A stretch of DNA of 54,071 nt from Synergistaceae bacterium. Lineage in GTDB: Bacteria; Synergistota; Synergistia; Synergistales; Acetomicrobiaceae. The notes under the pieces are model-generated. The model had not been told where the DNA came from. It ran no database searches and saw only the letters and a program-made list of their open reading frames with translations. Both the position numbers and the translations under genes were made by a program. The DNA is taken from contig JAAYTM010000028.1 of the NCBI GenBank assembly GCA_012518015.1, positions 1-54,071 on the forward strand, in the 5' to 3' direction. How positions within the stretch are numbered: the stretch's first letter is position 1; each line of letters opens with the position of its first letter. This document shows, piece after piece, positions 19,746 to 30,773 of this stretch.

Positions 19746-21362
19746 ATGCAAGTAAATTTTTTTATGTGGATTTGTGCGTCTCTTCCCATATTGGCCATTC
19801 TTATCTTGATGGTGGGGTTTAAATGGAGTGCTTCAAAAGCGGGACCGATAGGTTTTTTTGTTGCACTCGCGGTTGCCGTTCTGGTATTTAAGGCAAACTT
19901 TCATTTGTTGGCCAATTCAAATGCAAAAGGTTTTGTAATGGCATTTTACGTATTGTACATTGTATGGGGTGCTTTACTACTTTATAATGTTGTAGATATA
20001 ACTGGTGGAATAGAAAGCATTGGCGCCACCTTTATGGCAATGACGAAGAACAAGATATTGCAGCTTTTAATGATCGGTTTTGCCTTTGTCACCTTTTTAC
20101 AGGGAGTTGCGGGGTTTGGCGTTCCTGTAGCTGTGGGGGCGCCTTTGTTAATCGGTATGGGATTTGACCCCGTCACTGCCGTAGCTGTAGCGTTAATCGG
20201 GCATGCTTGGGCAGTTACTTTCGGTGATATGGCTGCTTCTTTCGCAAGTTTGCAGCAGGCTACGGGGTTGTCTGCAGCTGACTTGGCTCCTTGGTGCGGA
20301 TTTTTTATCGCTTTAGCAGGAATATTTTGCGGAATGTTCGCGGTGCATGCTTACGGGGGCACAAAAGCTTTGCGCCAAGGAATTGTACCTACACTCGTAG
20401 TTTCCCTATCAATGTCTATCTCGCTTTGGTTTATAGCCCAATGGGAACCAACGTTGGCCACTTTTTTGTCCGGGATCATTGGAATGGTTGTTACCGCTGT
20501 CTTATCAAGGGTTAAGGTATACAACACCGAGGCCGCGGTAGAAGCTTCGGCCTCTGCAGGTCACTTAACTTCAAATCCCGTAACTGCAAAGGGTAAGGTA
20601 GTGGAAAAAAAGATGCCCTTTAACCTCGCCTTTGCTCCGTATTATTCCCTGATCATCATTGTTTTATTTGTCAAGTTTGTGCCCGGTGTTGAGGATTGGC
20701 TAAAAAATCTATTAGTTCTCAAACTTAAATTCGGGGAATACTCCACAGGACTTGGTTGGGTTACGCCGGCTGGATCTTCTACAAGTGTCGGTATTTTTTC
20801 TCATGCAGGTGCGTTTCTTTTCTATGCATCTTTTATTGGCATACTAATATATCGTGCTAAAGGTATTTGGAAAGCAGGTATGTTGAAGAAACTTCTATCC
20901 AAAGTTGTAAAAGGAGGGGTTAACTCCAGTATTGCTACAACTTCTATGGTACTTATGGCTTTTATAATGGTCGAATCTGGTATGACTTACATGTTGGCAA
21001 AGGGTGTAGCTGATGCATTGGGTTCTATATATCCTATCTTTATTCCTTTAGTCGGGGTACTTGGAGCATTTATGACAGGAAGTAACACCAATTCCAACGT
21101 GATGTTTGGAGCCTTTCAGGTGCAAGTCGCAAATATCCTTGGCATTAGTACGTTAATTAGTGCCGCTGCCCAAACTGCAGGCGGTTCCATAGGCAGCATG
21201 TTGGCTCCATCTAAAGTTATAGTGGGCACCTCGACGGTTGGGCTAACCGGACGCGAAGGGGAAGTCATAGGTAAAACGTTAAGATATTGCGTTACCTTAG
21301 CGCTGATCCTAGGAATTGTGGGTTGGGTCATGTTGTTTATATTATGCAGGCACGTTTATTAG
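19746..21362 (+). CDS. L-lactate permease (LctP) family transporter
   Basis: VVDITGGIESIGATFMAMTKNKILQLLMIGFAFVTFLQGVAGFGVPVAVGAPLLIGMGFDPVTAVAVALIGHAWAVTFGDMAASF; GSNTNSNVMFGAFQ. Confidence 0.9.
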   Translation: MQVNFFMWICASLPILAILILMVGFKWSASKAGPIGFFVALAVAVLVFKANFHLLANSNAKGFVMAFYVLYIVWGALLLYNVVDITGGIESIGATFMAMTKNKILQLLMIGFAFVTFLQGVAGFGVPVAVGAPLLIGMGFDPVTAVAVALIGHAWAVTFGDMAASFASLQQATGLSAADLAPWCGFFIALAGIFCGMFAVHAYGGTKALRQGIVPTLVVSLSMSISLWFIAQWEPTLATFLSGIIGMVVTAVLSRVKVYNTEAAVEASASAGHLTSNPVTAKGKVVEKKMPFNLAFAPYYSLIIIVLFVKFVPGVEDWLKNLLVLKLKFGEYSTGLGWVTPAGSSTSVGIFSHAGAFLFYASFIGILIYRAKGIWKAGMLKKLLSKVVKGGVNSSIATTSMVLMAFIMVESGMTYMLAKGVADALGSIYPIFIPLVGVLGAFMTGSNTNSNVMFGAFQVQVANILGISTLISAAAQTAGGSIGSMLAPSKVIVGTSTVGLTGREGEVIGKTLRYCVTLALILGIVGWVMLFILCRHVY

Positions 21363-21386
21363 GATATAAATGGAGGGAGATTTATA

Positions 21387-21557
21387 ATGAGCGGCAAAAA
21401 GTCCAGTCCGGTGTTACTGGGATTCGCGCTTCTTGGAATGCTTATTGCACCTCCTCTTTTGCTGTATCCGGCAGTCATTAAGGAGAATGTTGCCTTAGAA
21501 GTGATTGGATATCTCGTTCTTGTCATATCAATGTTGATTCCCATTTTTAAAGGGTAA
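21387..21557 (+). CDS. Small (56 aa) predicted two-helix membrane protein
   Basis: ATG with upstream TGGAGGGAG; MSGKKSSPVLLGFALLGMLIAPPLLLYPAVIKENVALEVIGYLVLVISMLIPIFKG*; below the length cut-off of the supplied ORF track. Confidence 0.7.
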   Translation: MSGKKSSPVLLGFALLGMLIAPPLLLYPAVIKENVALEVIGYLVLVISMLIPIFKG

Positions 21558-21639
21558 TCTCAATATCCATATTGCACTTGACGCGAATGAAAAAATGAGT
21601 TATCTTTGAACAAGGATTGGCATACCGTATTCCAAATGC

Positions 21640-23751
21640 GTGAAAAGGATACAAGAAGATGCAGGAAGGGATAGAAAGGTGAATAAATACCACTTTTATG
21701 TTGCAGAGGGCTTGCCAGAAGATAAGGGAAAAGACATAGTAAGAATGGATCCCAAGGATATGAAAAACCTTGGAGTCCAAACTGGAGATTTCCTCTTGAT
21801 TAAAGGAAAATCGCAAGTAGCTTTAAAGGTTTTTCCTTGCCCGACAAATTTTCGAGGAGCCCGTTTGATTCAAGTTGACAACATAGCTCGAGAGAATTTG
21901 GGGGTCAGCATTGGAGATCCAGTTGAAGTAGAAAAAGTAGAACCCACTCCCTTGAAGACGGTTATGTTGGATAGAGGAGGGCTTGCTCCTGATGAAATAC
22001 CTTCACAAGAGGAACTTAAAAGGCACTTGTTAGGCCGGGCTGTCATTATTTCAAATAAAGTCCCGGTCGTGCTTTATGGTGGAAGTGCTATAGCCCTGAG
22101 GGTACAAGGTATGGCGCCTCCAGGGGAGATAGGACTTGTTACAAAAGACACCGCCATCATTTTGGTAGATCAGACTTTGGATTCTAAAAGAGATAGCGTG
22201 AGCTACGAAGATATAGGAGGCTTGGATGAGGAAGTTAAAAAGGTAAGAGAGCTTGTTGAACTTCCGCTTACACGTCCTGATCTTTTTAGAAAAGTTGGTA
22301 TTGAACCGCCCAAGGGTATTTTACTCTACGGGCCTCCTGGCACGGGCAAAACCTTGATAGCTCGTGCCGTTGCGTCCGATTCCAGGGCTTATTTTATAGC
22401 AATTAATGGCCCTGAAATCATGAGCAAGTATTATGGAGAAAGTGAAGCCAGGTTAAGAGAGATTTTCGAGGAGGCCAGAAAGAACTCGCCGGCGATAATC
22501 TTCATCGATGAGTTGGACGCAGTTGCACCAAAGCGCTCAGAAGTTGTCGGTGACGTCGAAAAAAGGGTTGTGGCGCAGCTACTTTCCTTGATGGATGGCC
22601 TAAAATCACGAGGTGACGTAATAGTTATAGGTGCTTCAAACATGCCCGAGTTGTTGGATCCCGCTTTACGAAGGCCGGGCCGATTTGACAGGGAAATCTT
22701 TATCGGGGTTCCCGGCACACGAGGAAGAGAAGAGATACTAAAGATCCACACAAGAGGGATGAGCCTGGCACCCGACGTCGATCTCAAAAAAATTGCGTAT
22801 CTGACACATGGGTATACAGGAGCTGATCTTGCCCAGCTTTGCAAAGAAGCAGGCATGCGCGCCCTCGGGCGTTATATGGACAGACATGAAGTTGGAGATG
22901 TTATTGTCACTAAAGAAGACTTTGAAAACGCTTTAAAGGCAATTGAACCCTCTGCCCTTAGGGAAATGGTCGTGGAAGTCCCTTCAGTCGGATTCGAAGA
23001 TATAGGCGGTTTAAACGATATCAAAAAAAATCTTTTAGAGCTTGTCAAAATACCGCTGCAACATAGCGAGGAATATGAAAGTTATGGTTTAAAAAAGGCC
23101 AGATTTATATTTTTCTTAGGTCCTTCAGGAGTTGGCAAGTCATTGATGGCAAACGCCATTGCTAAAGAAGCAGGTCTTAACCTCATACACATAACCCCTC
23201 CCATGCTAATATCCCACAAAATCGGCATTGAACAGTCCATAAGTGACGTATTTAAGCTGGCTAAAAGAGTTTCTCCTTGTGTGCTACTTTTCGATCGAAT
23301 AGATGGTACTGTTCAAACCCTTGGAGAGAGATTCACTAATCAGCTAATTATGGAACTTGATGCAAATAAAGAAGTGAATAATGTGATCATTGCGATAGCT
23401 AACTCCCTTAAAGGAATTGACCAATCTCTTATTTCTTCTAACAGATTAACCAAGATGTTTACCTTCAATATCCCTACCATTGAAGAGAGAAAAGAAATTT
23501 TAGAAATCATTCTTAAAGATCTGCCCAACCACGAGGTATCGATTGAGTATTTGGCAGAGGTTACGGAAGGCCTGACTGGCGCTGACTTAAAAGCTATCAT
23601 CGAAAAAGCTTGTCATAGGGTTCTTTCCAAAAAGATCCTAAACAGAGGAGGTGGGGTCCTGACAAATAAGGAGGTATTGGCTGTCTTGAAAGAGATTGAT
23701 TTTAGACGGGAGGTGCAATTTAATGAATCTCGATGTCAAGAAGTTGTTTGA
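21640..23751 (+). CDS. CDC48/VCP-like double AAA+ ATPase (start may be GTG 21679)
   Basis: CDC48 N-like domain (VRMDPKDMKNLGVQTGDFLLIKGKSQVALKVFP), D1 GPPGTGKT...IIFIDELDAVAPKRSE...RRPGRFDREIFIGVP, D2 LGPSGVGKS...VLLFDRIDGTV. Confidence 0.93.
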   Translation: MKRIQEDAGRDRKVNKYHFYVAEGLPEDKGKDIVRMDPKDMKNLGVQTGDFLLIKGKSQVALKVFPCPTNFRGARLIQVDNIARENLGVSIGDPVEVEKVEPTPLKTVMLDRGGLAPDEIPSQEELKRHLLGRAVIISNKVPVVLYGGSAIALRVQGMAPPGEIGLVTKDTAIILVDQTLDSKRDSVSYEDIGGLDEEVKKVRELVELPLTRPDLFRKVGIEPPKGILLYGPPGTGKTLIARAVASDSRAYFIAINGPEIMSKYYGESEARLREIFEEARKNSPAIIFIDELDAVAPKRSEVVGDVEKRVVAQLLSLMDGLKSRGDVIVIGASNMPELLDPALRRPGRFDREIFIGVPGTRGREEILKIHTRGMSLAPDVDLKKIAYLTHGYTGADLAQLCKEAGMRALGRYMDRHEVGDVIVTKEDFENALKAIEPSALREMVVEVPSVGFEDIGGLNDIKKNLLELVKIPLQHSEEYESYGLKKARFIFFLGPSGVGKSLMANAIAKEAGLNLIHITPPMLISHKIGIEQSISDVFKLAKRVSPCVLLFDRIDGTVQTLGERFTNQLIMELDANKEVNNVIIAIANSLKGIDQSLISSNRLTKMFTFNIPTIEERKEILEIILKDLPNHEVSIEYLAEVTEGLTGADLKAIIEKACHRVLSKKILNRGGGVLTNKEVLAVLKEIDFRREVQFNESRCQEVV

Positions 23752-24682
23752 GGAACCGAGCCTTATTCAAATTACAACTTGGGCTCGAGGCGTTATCGAG
23801 AATAAGGACGCAAGGGATGTCGTTTTCGCGCTTGCTAATGCTGGATCTAAAGAAGGTAAATACGTTCAAGCATGGGAAAACTACGTCGATCTTCCCGATA
23901 GAGTTGGCGTCCCTGTTCGCGCATACGCCAGGATTAGTGATGAGCCGCTGCTAAGCAAATACGTATACGAAAATGAACACCCTGATGTCGTGGTATTGAC
24001 TAATGAGGCTCTAGTAAAGGGAAACGACGTATTGCAAGGTATGAAGCCGGGTGGTGTGTTAATAGTCAACACAAAAAGAGACCCGGAATACATTTTGAAG
24101 TTTTTAAAGGACACGACCTATCTTGGAACGATCGGGTGCATCGATGCGACTGAAGTTGCCGGACACGTGCAAACACTTTCTGGAGCCGAAGGCGCAACTG
24201 ATGCGTCAGGCATAGGCGTTGGCGTTGGAGCCGTTTTGGCCGGGGCCGTTGTGAAGGCAAAATCCATCGTTAAGCCAGAGAACGTGCTTTCCTCGGTTCA
24301 AAACGAGGAAGCTTGCCGATATGGTTATGATGAAGTTCGCTTAGTGACAGTAAATACGACATTCCCAGAGTTTAAACCGGCTCCTAAGAAGCCATTGGGA
24401 CCAGAGGACCTTCCTTTTGCGGGCACTGTTCCTTCTGTTGATAAGGAAAACGAAAAGAGAATTACGGGTAATTGGAGGAGCGAACGTCCTGTATGGTCTA
24501 AAGAACGTTGTACTAACTGCTTGCTATGTTGGGTAAATTGCCCCGATTCAGTTGTGGTTTACAAGACACCTGAGGCTGCGGATTTCACTAATTTGAAATA
24601 TTGCAAGGGATGTGGCATTTGCGCGGAAGTATGTCCAACTAAGGCAATAACCATGGTCCCAGAACTGGATTTTGAGGATTAG
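23723..24682 (+). CDS. 2-oxoacid:ferredoxin oxidoreductase fused gamma-delta subunit, oxalate oxidoreductase-like
   Basis: Gamma domain (ARGVIENKDARDVVFALANAGSKEGKYVQAW) plus ferredoxin domain with two [4Fe-4S] motifs (CTNCLLCWVNCPD; CKGCGICAEVCPTKAI); ATG 23723 with GGGAGGTG ribosome-binding site. Confidence 0.88.
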   Translation: MNLDVKKLFEEPSLIQITTWARGVIENKDARDVVFALANAGSKEGKYVQAWENYVDLPDRVGVPVRAYARISDEPLLSKYVYENEHPDVVVLTNEALVKGNDVLQGMKPGGVLIVNTKRDPEYILKFLKDTTYLGTIGCIDATEVAGHVQTLSGAEGATDASGIGVGVGAVLAGAVVKAKSIVKPENVLSSVQNEEACRYGYDEVRLVTVNTTFPEFKPAPKKPLGPEDLPFAGTVPSVDKENEKRITGNWRSERPVWSKERCTNCLLCWVNCPDSVVVYKTPEAADFTNLKYCKGCGICAEVCPTKAITMVPELDFED

Positions 24683-24694
24683 GAGGTGAGATCC

Positions 24695-26832
<2,138 letters not shown>

Positions 26833-26855
26833 GGTGTAGTTAAGTTGGATTAGCA

Positions 26856-26893
26856 GAAACAGGCCCTCTTTTATATGAGGGCCTGTTTCCTTT
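26856..26893. terminator. Terminator between convergent OOR operon and MOSC-nifU-nifS
   Basis: 13-bp perfect stem GAAACAGGCCCTC...GAGGGCCTGTTTC. Confidence 0.75.
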
Positions 26894-26898
26894 CTATT

Positions 26899-27348
26899 CT
26901 ATTTATCCTTCGTTGGAAGTTTCTTAACCTTATCTCCTTTCTTTACCTTACCGCCCTTGGTGACAGCGCAAAATATGCCCTTCTTTGGCATGATGCAGTC
27001 GCCGGTTATCCTGTAGATCTCACACTTGCTGTGACATTTTTTGCCGATTTGTGTCACCTCAAGCAAAGCTTCACCTACTTGCAACTTATCTCCGACAGAT
27101 AAACTTTCCGTATTAAAGCCTTTTACCGTGATGTTTTCGGCAAAACTCCCTGCTTTAAGATCGAGGAGTTTTTCTTGCATTTCTTCTATGTCCTCAAGGG
27201 CGAGCAAGCTTACCTGCCTGTGCATGAAGCCTGCATGGGCATCACCTGCCAAGCCAAGGCCTTCGACGAGCAAGGCCTCGCCAACGTCTTCCTTGACGGT
27301 GCCCTTTTTCTTAGAAAAGCATACCGCCCACACTACGCCTTCGCACAT
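26899..27348 (-). CDS. MOSC-domain protein
   Basis: GTVKEDVGEALLVEGLGLAGDAHAGFMHRQVSLLALEDIEEM...GSFAENITVKGF...CHSKCEIYRITGDCIMPKKGIFCAV. Confidence 0.88.
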   Translation of the reverse strand: MCEGVVWAVCFSKKKGTVKEDVGEALLVEGLGLAGDAHAGFMHRQVSLLALEDIEEMQEKLLDLKAGSFAENITVKGFNTESLSVGDKLQVGEALLEVTQIGKKCHSKCEIYRITGDCIMPKKGIFCAVTKGGKVKKGDKVKKLPTKDK

Positions 27349-27746
27349 TGTTTCGCTTCGCTTTCTTCCTGCTTGGCGTTGCCCTTTTTGGCCAAATAAT
27401 CCTCTATGGCTGCCTTGATTCCTTCCTCGGCCAACAAAGAGCAGTGTAGTTTTTGAGGTGGAAGCCCATCCAGTGCCTCGGCTACGTCTTTGTTGGTGAC
27501 TTTAAGTGCTTCGTCTAGCGTCTTGCCCTTGACCATCTCGGTTACCATCGAGCTTGTTGCAATGGCAGCGGCGCAGCCGAAGGTCTCAAATTTGACGTCC
27601 ACAATGCGATCATTTTCTATTTTTAAATATATTTTCATGACATCCCCGCAGACGGGATTGCCGACTTCGCCAACTCCATCCGCATCATCTATGCGTCCGA
27701 CATTTTTAGGGTTCATAAAAAGATCTATTACTTTTTGAGAATACAC
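27333..27746 (-). CDS. NifU/IscU-like Fe-S cluster scaffold
   Basis: VIDLFMNPKNVGRIDDADGVGEVGNPVCGDVMKIYLKI...FGCAAAIATSSM...KLHCSLLAEEGIKAAI. Confidence 0.94.
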   Translation of the reverse strand: MYSQKVIDLFMNPKNVGRIDDADGVGEVGNPVCGDVMKIYLKIENDRIVDVKFETFGCAAAIATSSMVTEMVKGKTLDEALKVTNKDVAEALDGLPPQKLHCSLLAEEGIKAAIEDYLAKKGNAKQEESEAKQCAKA

Positions 27747-27751
27747 ATTTA

Positions 27752-28921
27752 CTACCCCCTTTTGCCAAGAGGAGACATGGCTCTTAAAGACTCTACCACT
27801 TTCGGTAGGTTTTCCAAAACGTAATCTATATCTTCATCACTTGTATCTTTTCCTAAAGTCAGCCTTAAGGACCCATGAGCAATCTCATGTGGCAATCCTA
27901 TGGCAAGGAGCACATGACTAGGTTCCAAGCTTCCTGACGTACAGGCAGAACCACTGCTTGCTCCTATTCCCAATGCATCAAGGCGCAAAAGCATGGATTC
28001 TCCTTCAATGTAGTGAAAGCAGAAACTTGTATGAAAGGGAAGGCGCTCAGTGCGATGACCCGTCAAGATAACATCATCGATGCGCTCAAGGATGCCGTCT
28101 ATTAAACGATCGCGAAGACGTTTTTCGTTCTCGTTTTCATTGTTCGCGAGCCTTTTTGCGGCTAAAACCGCGGCTTTGCCGAATCCGACAATTCCGGCAG
28201 TGTTTTCAGTTCCAGAACGCAACCCTCTTTCTTGTCCGCCACCGTGAATCAAGGGCGCGATTTTAACCCCCTTCTTTACATACAACGCACCTACGCCTTT
28301 AGGGCCATACATTTTATGTGCAGCCATTGTCATCAAATCTACTGGAAGTTTTTTTACGTCAATGGGAAGATGCCCCGTTGCTTGAACCGCGTCAGTGTGA
28401 AAAAGCACTCCCTGTTCGCGGCAAATACTTCCTATTTGTTCTATCGGTTCTATGGTACCTATCTCGTTGTTCGCGAATTGAATAGTGACTAAAATTGTAT
28501 TAGGTCTAATGGCTCTCTCGAGCTCATCCAATCTCACCATTCCATATTTGTCCACCGGTAAAATCGTGATATCAAAACCTTCTTTGCCCAGCCATTTGCA
28601 TGCATCTAATACTGCATGGTGTTCTATGGCAGATGTTATGATATGATGTCCCCTATCTTTTCGCGCGTAAGCTATACCTTTTATTGCAAGGTTGTCTGCT
28701 TCGCTGCCACCGCCGGTAAAAATTACTTCCGTGGGGTCGGCATTTATTAATTGAGCTACTTGATTTCTTGCTTCATCCAGGGCCTTTCGTGCCTTTCTGC
28801 CCCATGCGTGAAGGCTGTTTGGATTTCCGAAATCGGAAGTAAAATAAGGCATCATAGCCTCTAGTACATCATGGTCGACTGGCGTAGTTGCTGAATGGTC
28901 GAGATAAACAGAACGGCTCAT
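27752..28921 (-). CDS. Cysteine desulfurase (NifS/IscS family)
   Basis: VYLDHSATTPVDHDVLEAMMPYF; FTGGGSEADNLAIKG; MAAHKMYGPKGVGALYVKKG; GSACTSGSLEPSHVLLAIG. Confidence 0.95.
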   Translation of the reverse strand: MSRSVYLDHSATTPVDHDVLEAMMPYFTSDFGNPNSLHAWGRKARKALDEARNQVAQLINADPTEVIFTGGGSEADNLAIKGIAYARKDRGHHIITSAIEHHAVLDACKWLGKEGFDITILPVDKYGMVRLDELERAIRPNTILVTIQFANNEIGTIEPIEQIGSICREQGVLFHTDAVQATGHLPIDVKKLPVDLMTMAAHKMYGPKGVGALYVKKGVKIAPLIHGGGQERGLRSGTENTAGIVGFGKAAVLAAKRLANNENENEKRLRDRLIDGILERIDDVILTGHRTERLPFHTSFCFHYIEGESMLLRLDALGIGASSGSACTSGSLEPSHVLLAIGLPHEIAHGSLRLTLGKDTSDEDIDYVLENLPKVVESLRAMSPLGKRG

Positions 28922-29082
28922 TGTTTGCATCGCCTCTCTTTATTAGATTGACCTAACTTAAGTTTATTTTCTAAGAAGAGGATTGTCAAGTGAATGAAAT
29001 GGAAATGTCTAGAAATTATTTTAAGAAAAGTACATAGAAGATGACCCATCGTGACTTTTAGTTTTACTTTAAGGGCTTGTCT

Positions 29083-29111
29083 TTGACTATAGCTGGCTTT
29101 TGGTATATAAT
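29083..29111 (+). promoter_or_regulatory. Sigma70-type promoter of GntR gene
   Basis: TTGACT (29083-29088), 17-nt spacer, TATAAT (29106-29111). Confidence 0.65.
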
Positions 29112-29163
29112 GTGCCAAATGGCAATGTTATTATGCAATTTTATGGAAAATAGGAGATGAAGC

Positions 29164-29838
29164 ATGGAAAAGGCAAGCGTTATAAAACCACTAGTTGATA
29201 CTAACATAAGTGACAAGGTGTTTGCTGTGCTCAAGACCGCCATCCATCGTGGTGAGTTACAACCGGGTGATCCTCTTATTGAACGCGATCTTGCCGAAAA
29301 ACTCGCGGTATCACGCACGCCAGTGCGTGAAGCAATACAGCGCCTGAAAACGATGGGATTAGCGGTTCAAGTGTCGAGAAAAACAGTGATAGTGGCAAAA
29401 CCTACGCCAGAGGAAGTATTGGATACATTCCATGTTCGTGAGGTCCTTGAAGGGCTTGCGGCTAGTCTTGCAGCGACTAACGCGACACCCGATGATCTTG
29501 CCTACTTTGGCAGCTTGGTTGAGGATATGGAACAGTGCATCAATGTAAATGACGACGATAAGTTAGAAGAACTTCACATGCTTTTTCATGAAAGATTATA
29601 TCGAGCTTCTGGAAATAAAAAATTATGTCAACTGCTCATGGATTTAAGGGATTGTATAAAAGCCTATACTCGTATTGGATATGCATTCCCGGGCAGAAAA
29701 TCGGAGGCTGCCCTAGAACATAGAAAAATATTGGATGCATTGGTTTCCAAAAACCCCAGAAAGGCCGAAGAGTGGGCTAGAAAACACATCAAAAGATCAA
29801 AAGAAGCATATATAAAGGAATTACAAAAAAATTCGTAA
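29164..29838 (+). CDS. GntR-family transcriptional regulator (FCD type)
   Basis: AIHRGELQPGDPLIERDLAEKLAVSRTPVREAIQRLKTMGLAVQVSRKTVIVAKPT. Confidence 0.92.
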   Translation: MEKASVIKPLVDTNISDKVFAVLKTAIHRGELQPGDPLIERDLAEKLAVSRTPVREAIQRLKTMGLAVQVSRKTVIVAKPTPEEVLDTFHVREVLEGLAASLAATNATPDDLAYFGSLVEDMEQCINVNDDDKLEELHMLFHERLYRASGNKKLCQLLMDLRDCIKAYTRIGYAFPGRKSEAALEHRKILDALVSKNPRKAEEWARKHIKRSKEAYIKELQKNS

Positions 29839-30045
29839 AGGCCATAGAAAGCACCAAAGGCGGCTTATTTTCGTTTGTTGCAATTTTCTTTTTTAAGCAT
29901 TCATAACTAAAATTGCGAGCGATTACGAGGTTTTTGTATTTAGTAAGTCAAGGTGAACGAAAGCACAAACAAGCTTAATTTTGCGTGATAACATAATAAC
30001 AAATCGGCATTCAAACAGACAGCGTTCAACCCAGGCTTTTATGGG

Positions 30046-30087
30046 ATCGCTCTTCTCGTCAATTTTGAGAAGAGCGATGTTTTTTTA
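30046..30087 (+). terminator. Rho-independent terminator
   Basis: ATCGCTCTTCTC GTCAATTTT GAGAAGAGCGAT then GTTTTTTTA. Confidence 0.75.
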
Positions 30088-30179
30088 CTGCCTATGGCAG
30101 TAGATAAATTTCACGCTGACTTTATACTTCAATTATGCACTCATGTTTTGCTTCTTCTTTATCGTATAATACCTTTTTA

Positions 30180-30610
30180 TTTACGGTGTCTTTTTGTTGG
30201 GTCAAGTCCATAATTTCCGTCAAATTACCCCCTGATTAAATCTGGAGGTTAAATTCCCGCCATTACTGGAGCTACTTCACCTATTTCACAATATTGCTTA
30301 TGTTTTTGTCTCTGTTCCTGTTTTTTCCATTCTCGAAGTACTTCTTGTCTCATATCCTTTCAGGTTAATTCCCAATCATTCACTAAATAACCACAAGCTA
30401 CATACAGTTGTCGCTCGTGTTTAATATCCCCTGGCTCAGTAGCTTTCCTATCTTGGTATCTAAGTATTTAGGTATCTAAGTATTTATTTCCCCCGAATTT
30501 ATTGCCATTTAGAGGGATCATCTGCCAGTGTTTATAACCTTTAGTCGTGGTGTAGGAGACTTCTTTTTAAGTAGTTTGGACGGCTCTTGCTATCATTGTA
30601 TTTTTACGTC
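30180..30610 (-). pseudogene. Decayed coding remnant with in-frame stops (family not identified)
   Basis: Minus strand reads MIARAVQTT*KEVSYTTTKGYKHWQMIPLNGNKFGGNKYLDT*ILRYQDRKATEPGDIKHERQLYVACGYLVNDWELT*KDMRQEVLREWKKQEQRQKHKQYCEIGEVAPVMAGI*; protein-like but interrupted. Confidence 0.4.
30455..30486. repeat. 16-bp perfect tandem duplication
   Basis: GGTATCTAAGTATTTA x 2 (30455-30470, 30471-30486). Confidence 0.9.
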
Positions 30611-30652
30611 ATATTTTCACGCTGAAGATTAAAGATTATAGAGAAGAAATGC

Positions 30653-30706
30653 TTGACAAAAGATACTTAGTATGTATACTTGGATCCGGGATCCAAGTAT
30701 ACATAC
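30653..30706 (+). promoter_or_regulatory. Promoter with 37-bp perfect palindrome over the -10 element
   Basis: TTGACA (30653-30658), 16-nt spacer, TATACT (30675-30680); palindrome GTATGTATACTTGGATCC-G-GGATCCAAGTATACATAC at 30670-30706. Confidence 0.8.
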
Positions 30707-30773
30707 GCTTGAAAGTAGTCATGATTTTCAAATTTAAAAAAATGGCTAACTTTTAAGGGGGTAATAATAACAA

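Noticed and set aside
30455-30486. Tandem repeat as a possible CRISPR
   Set aside because: Only two 16-bp copies, no spacer, no cas genes in the window.
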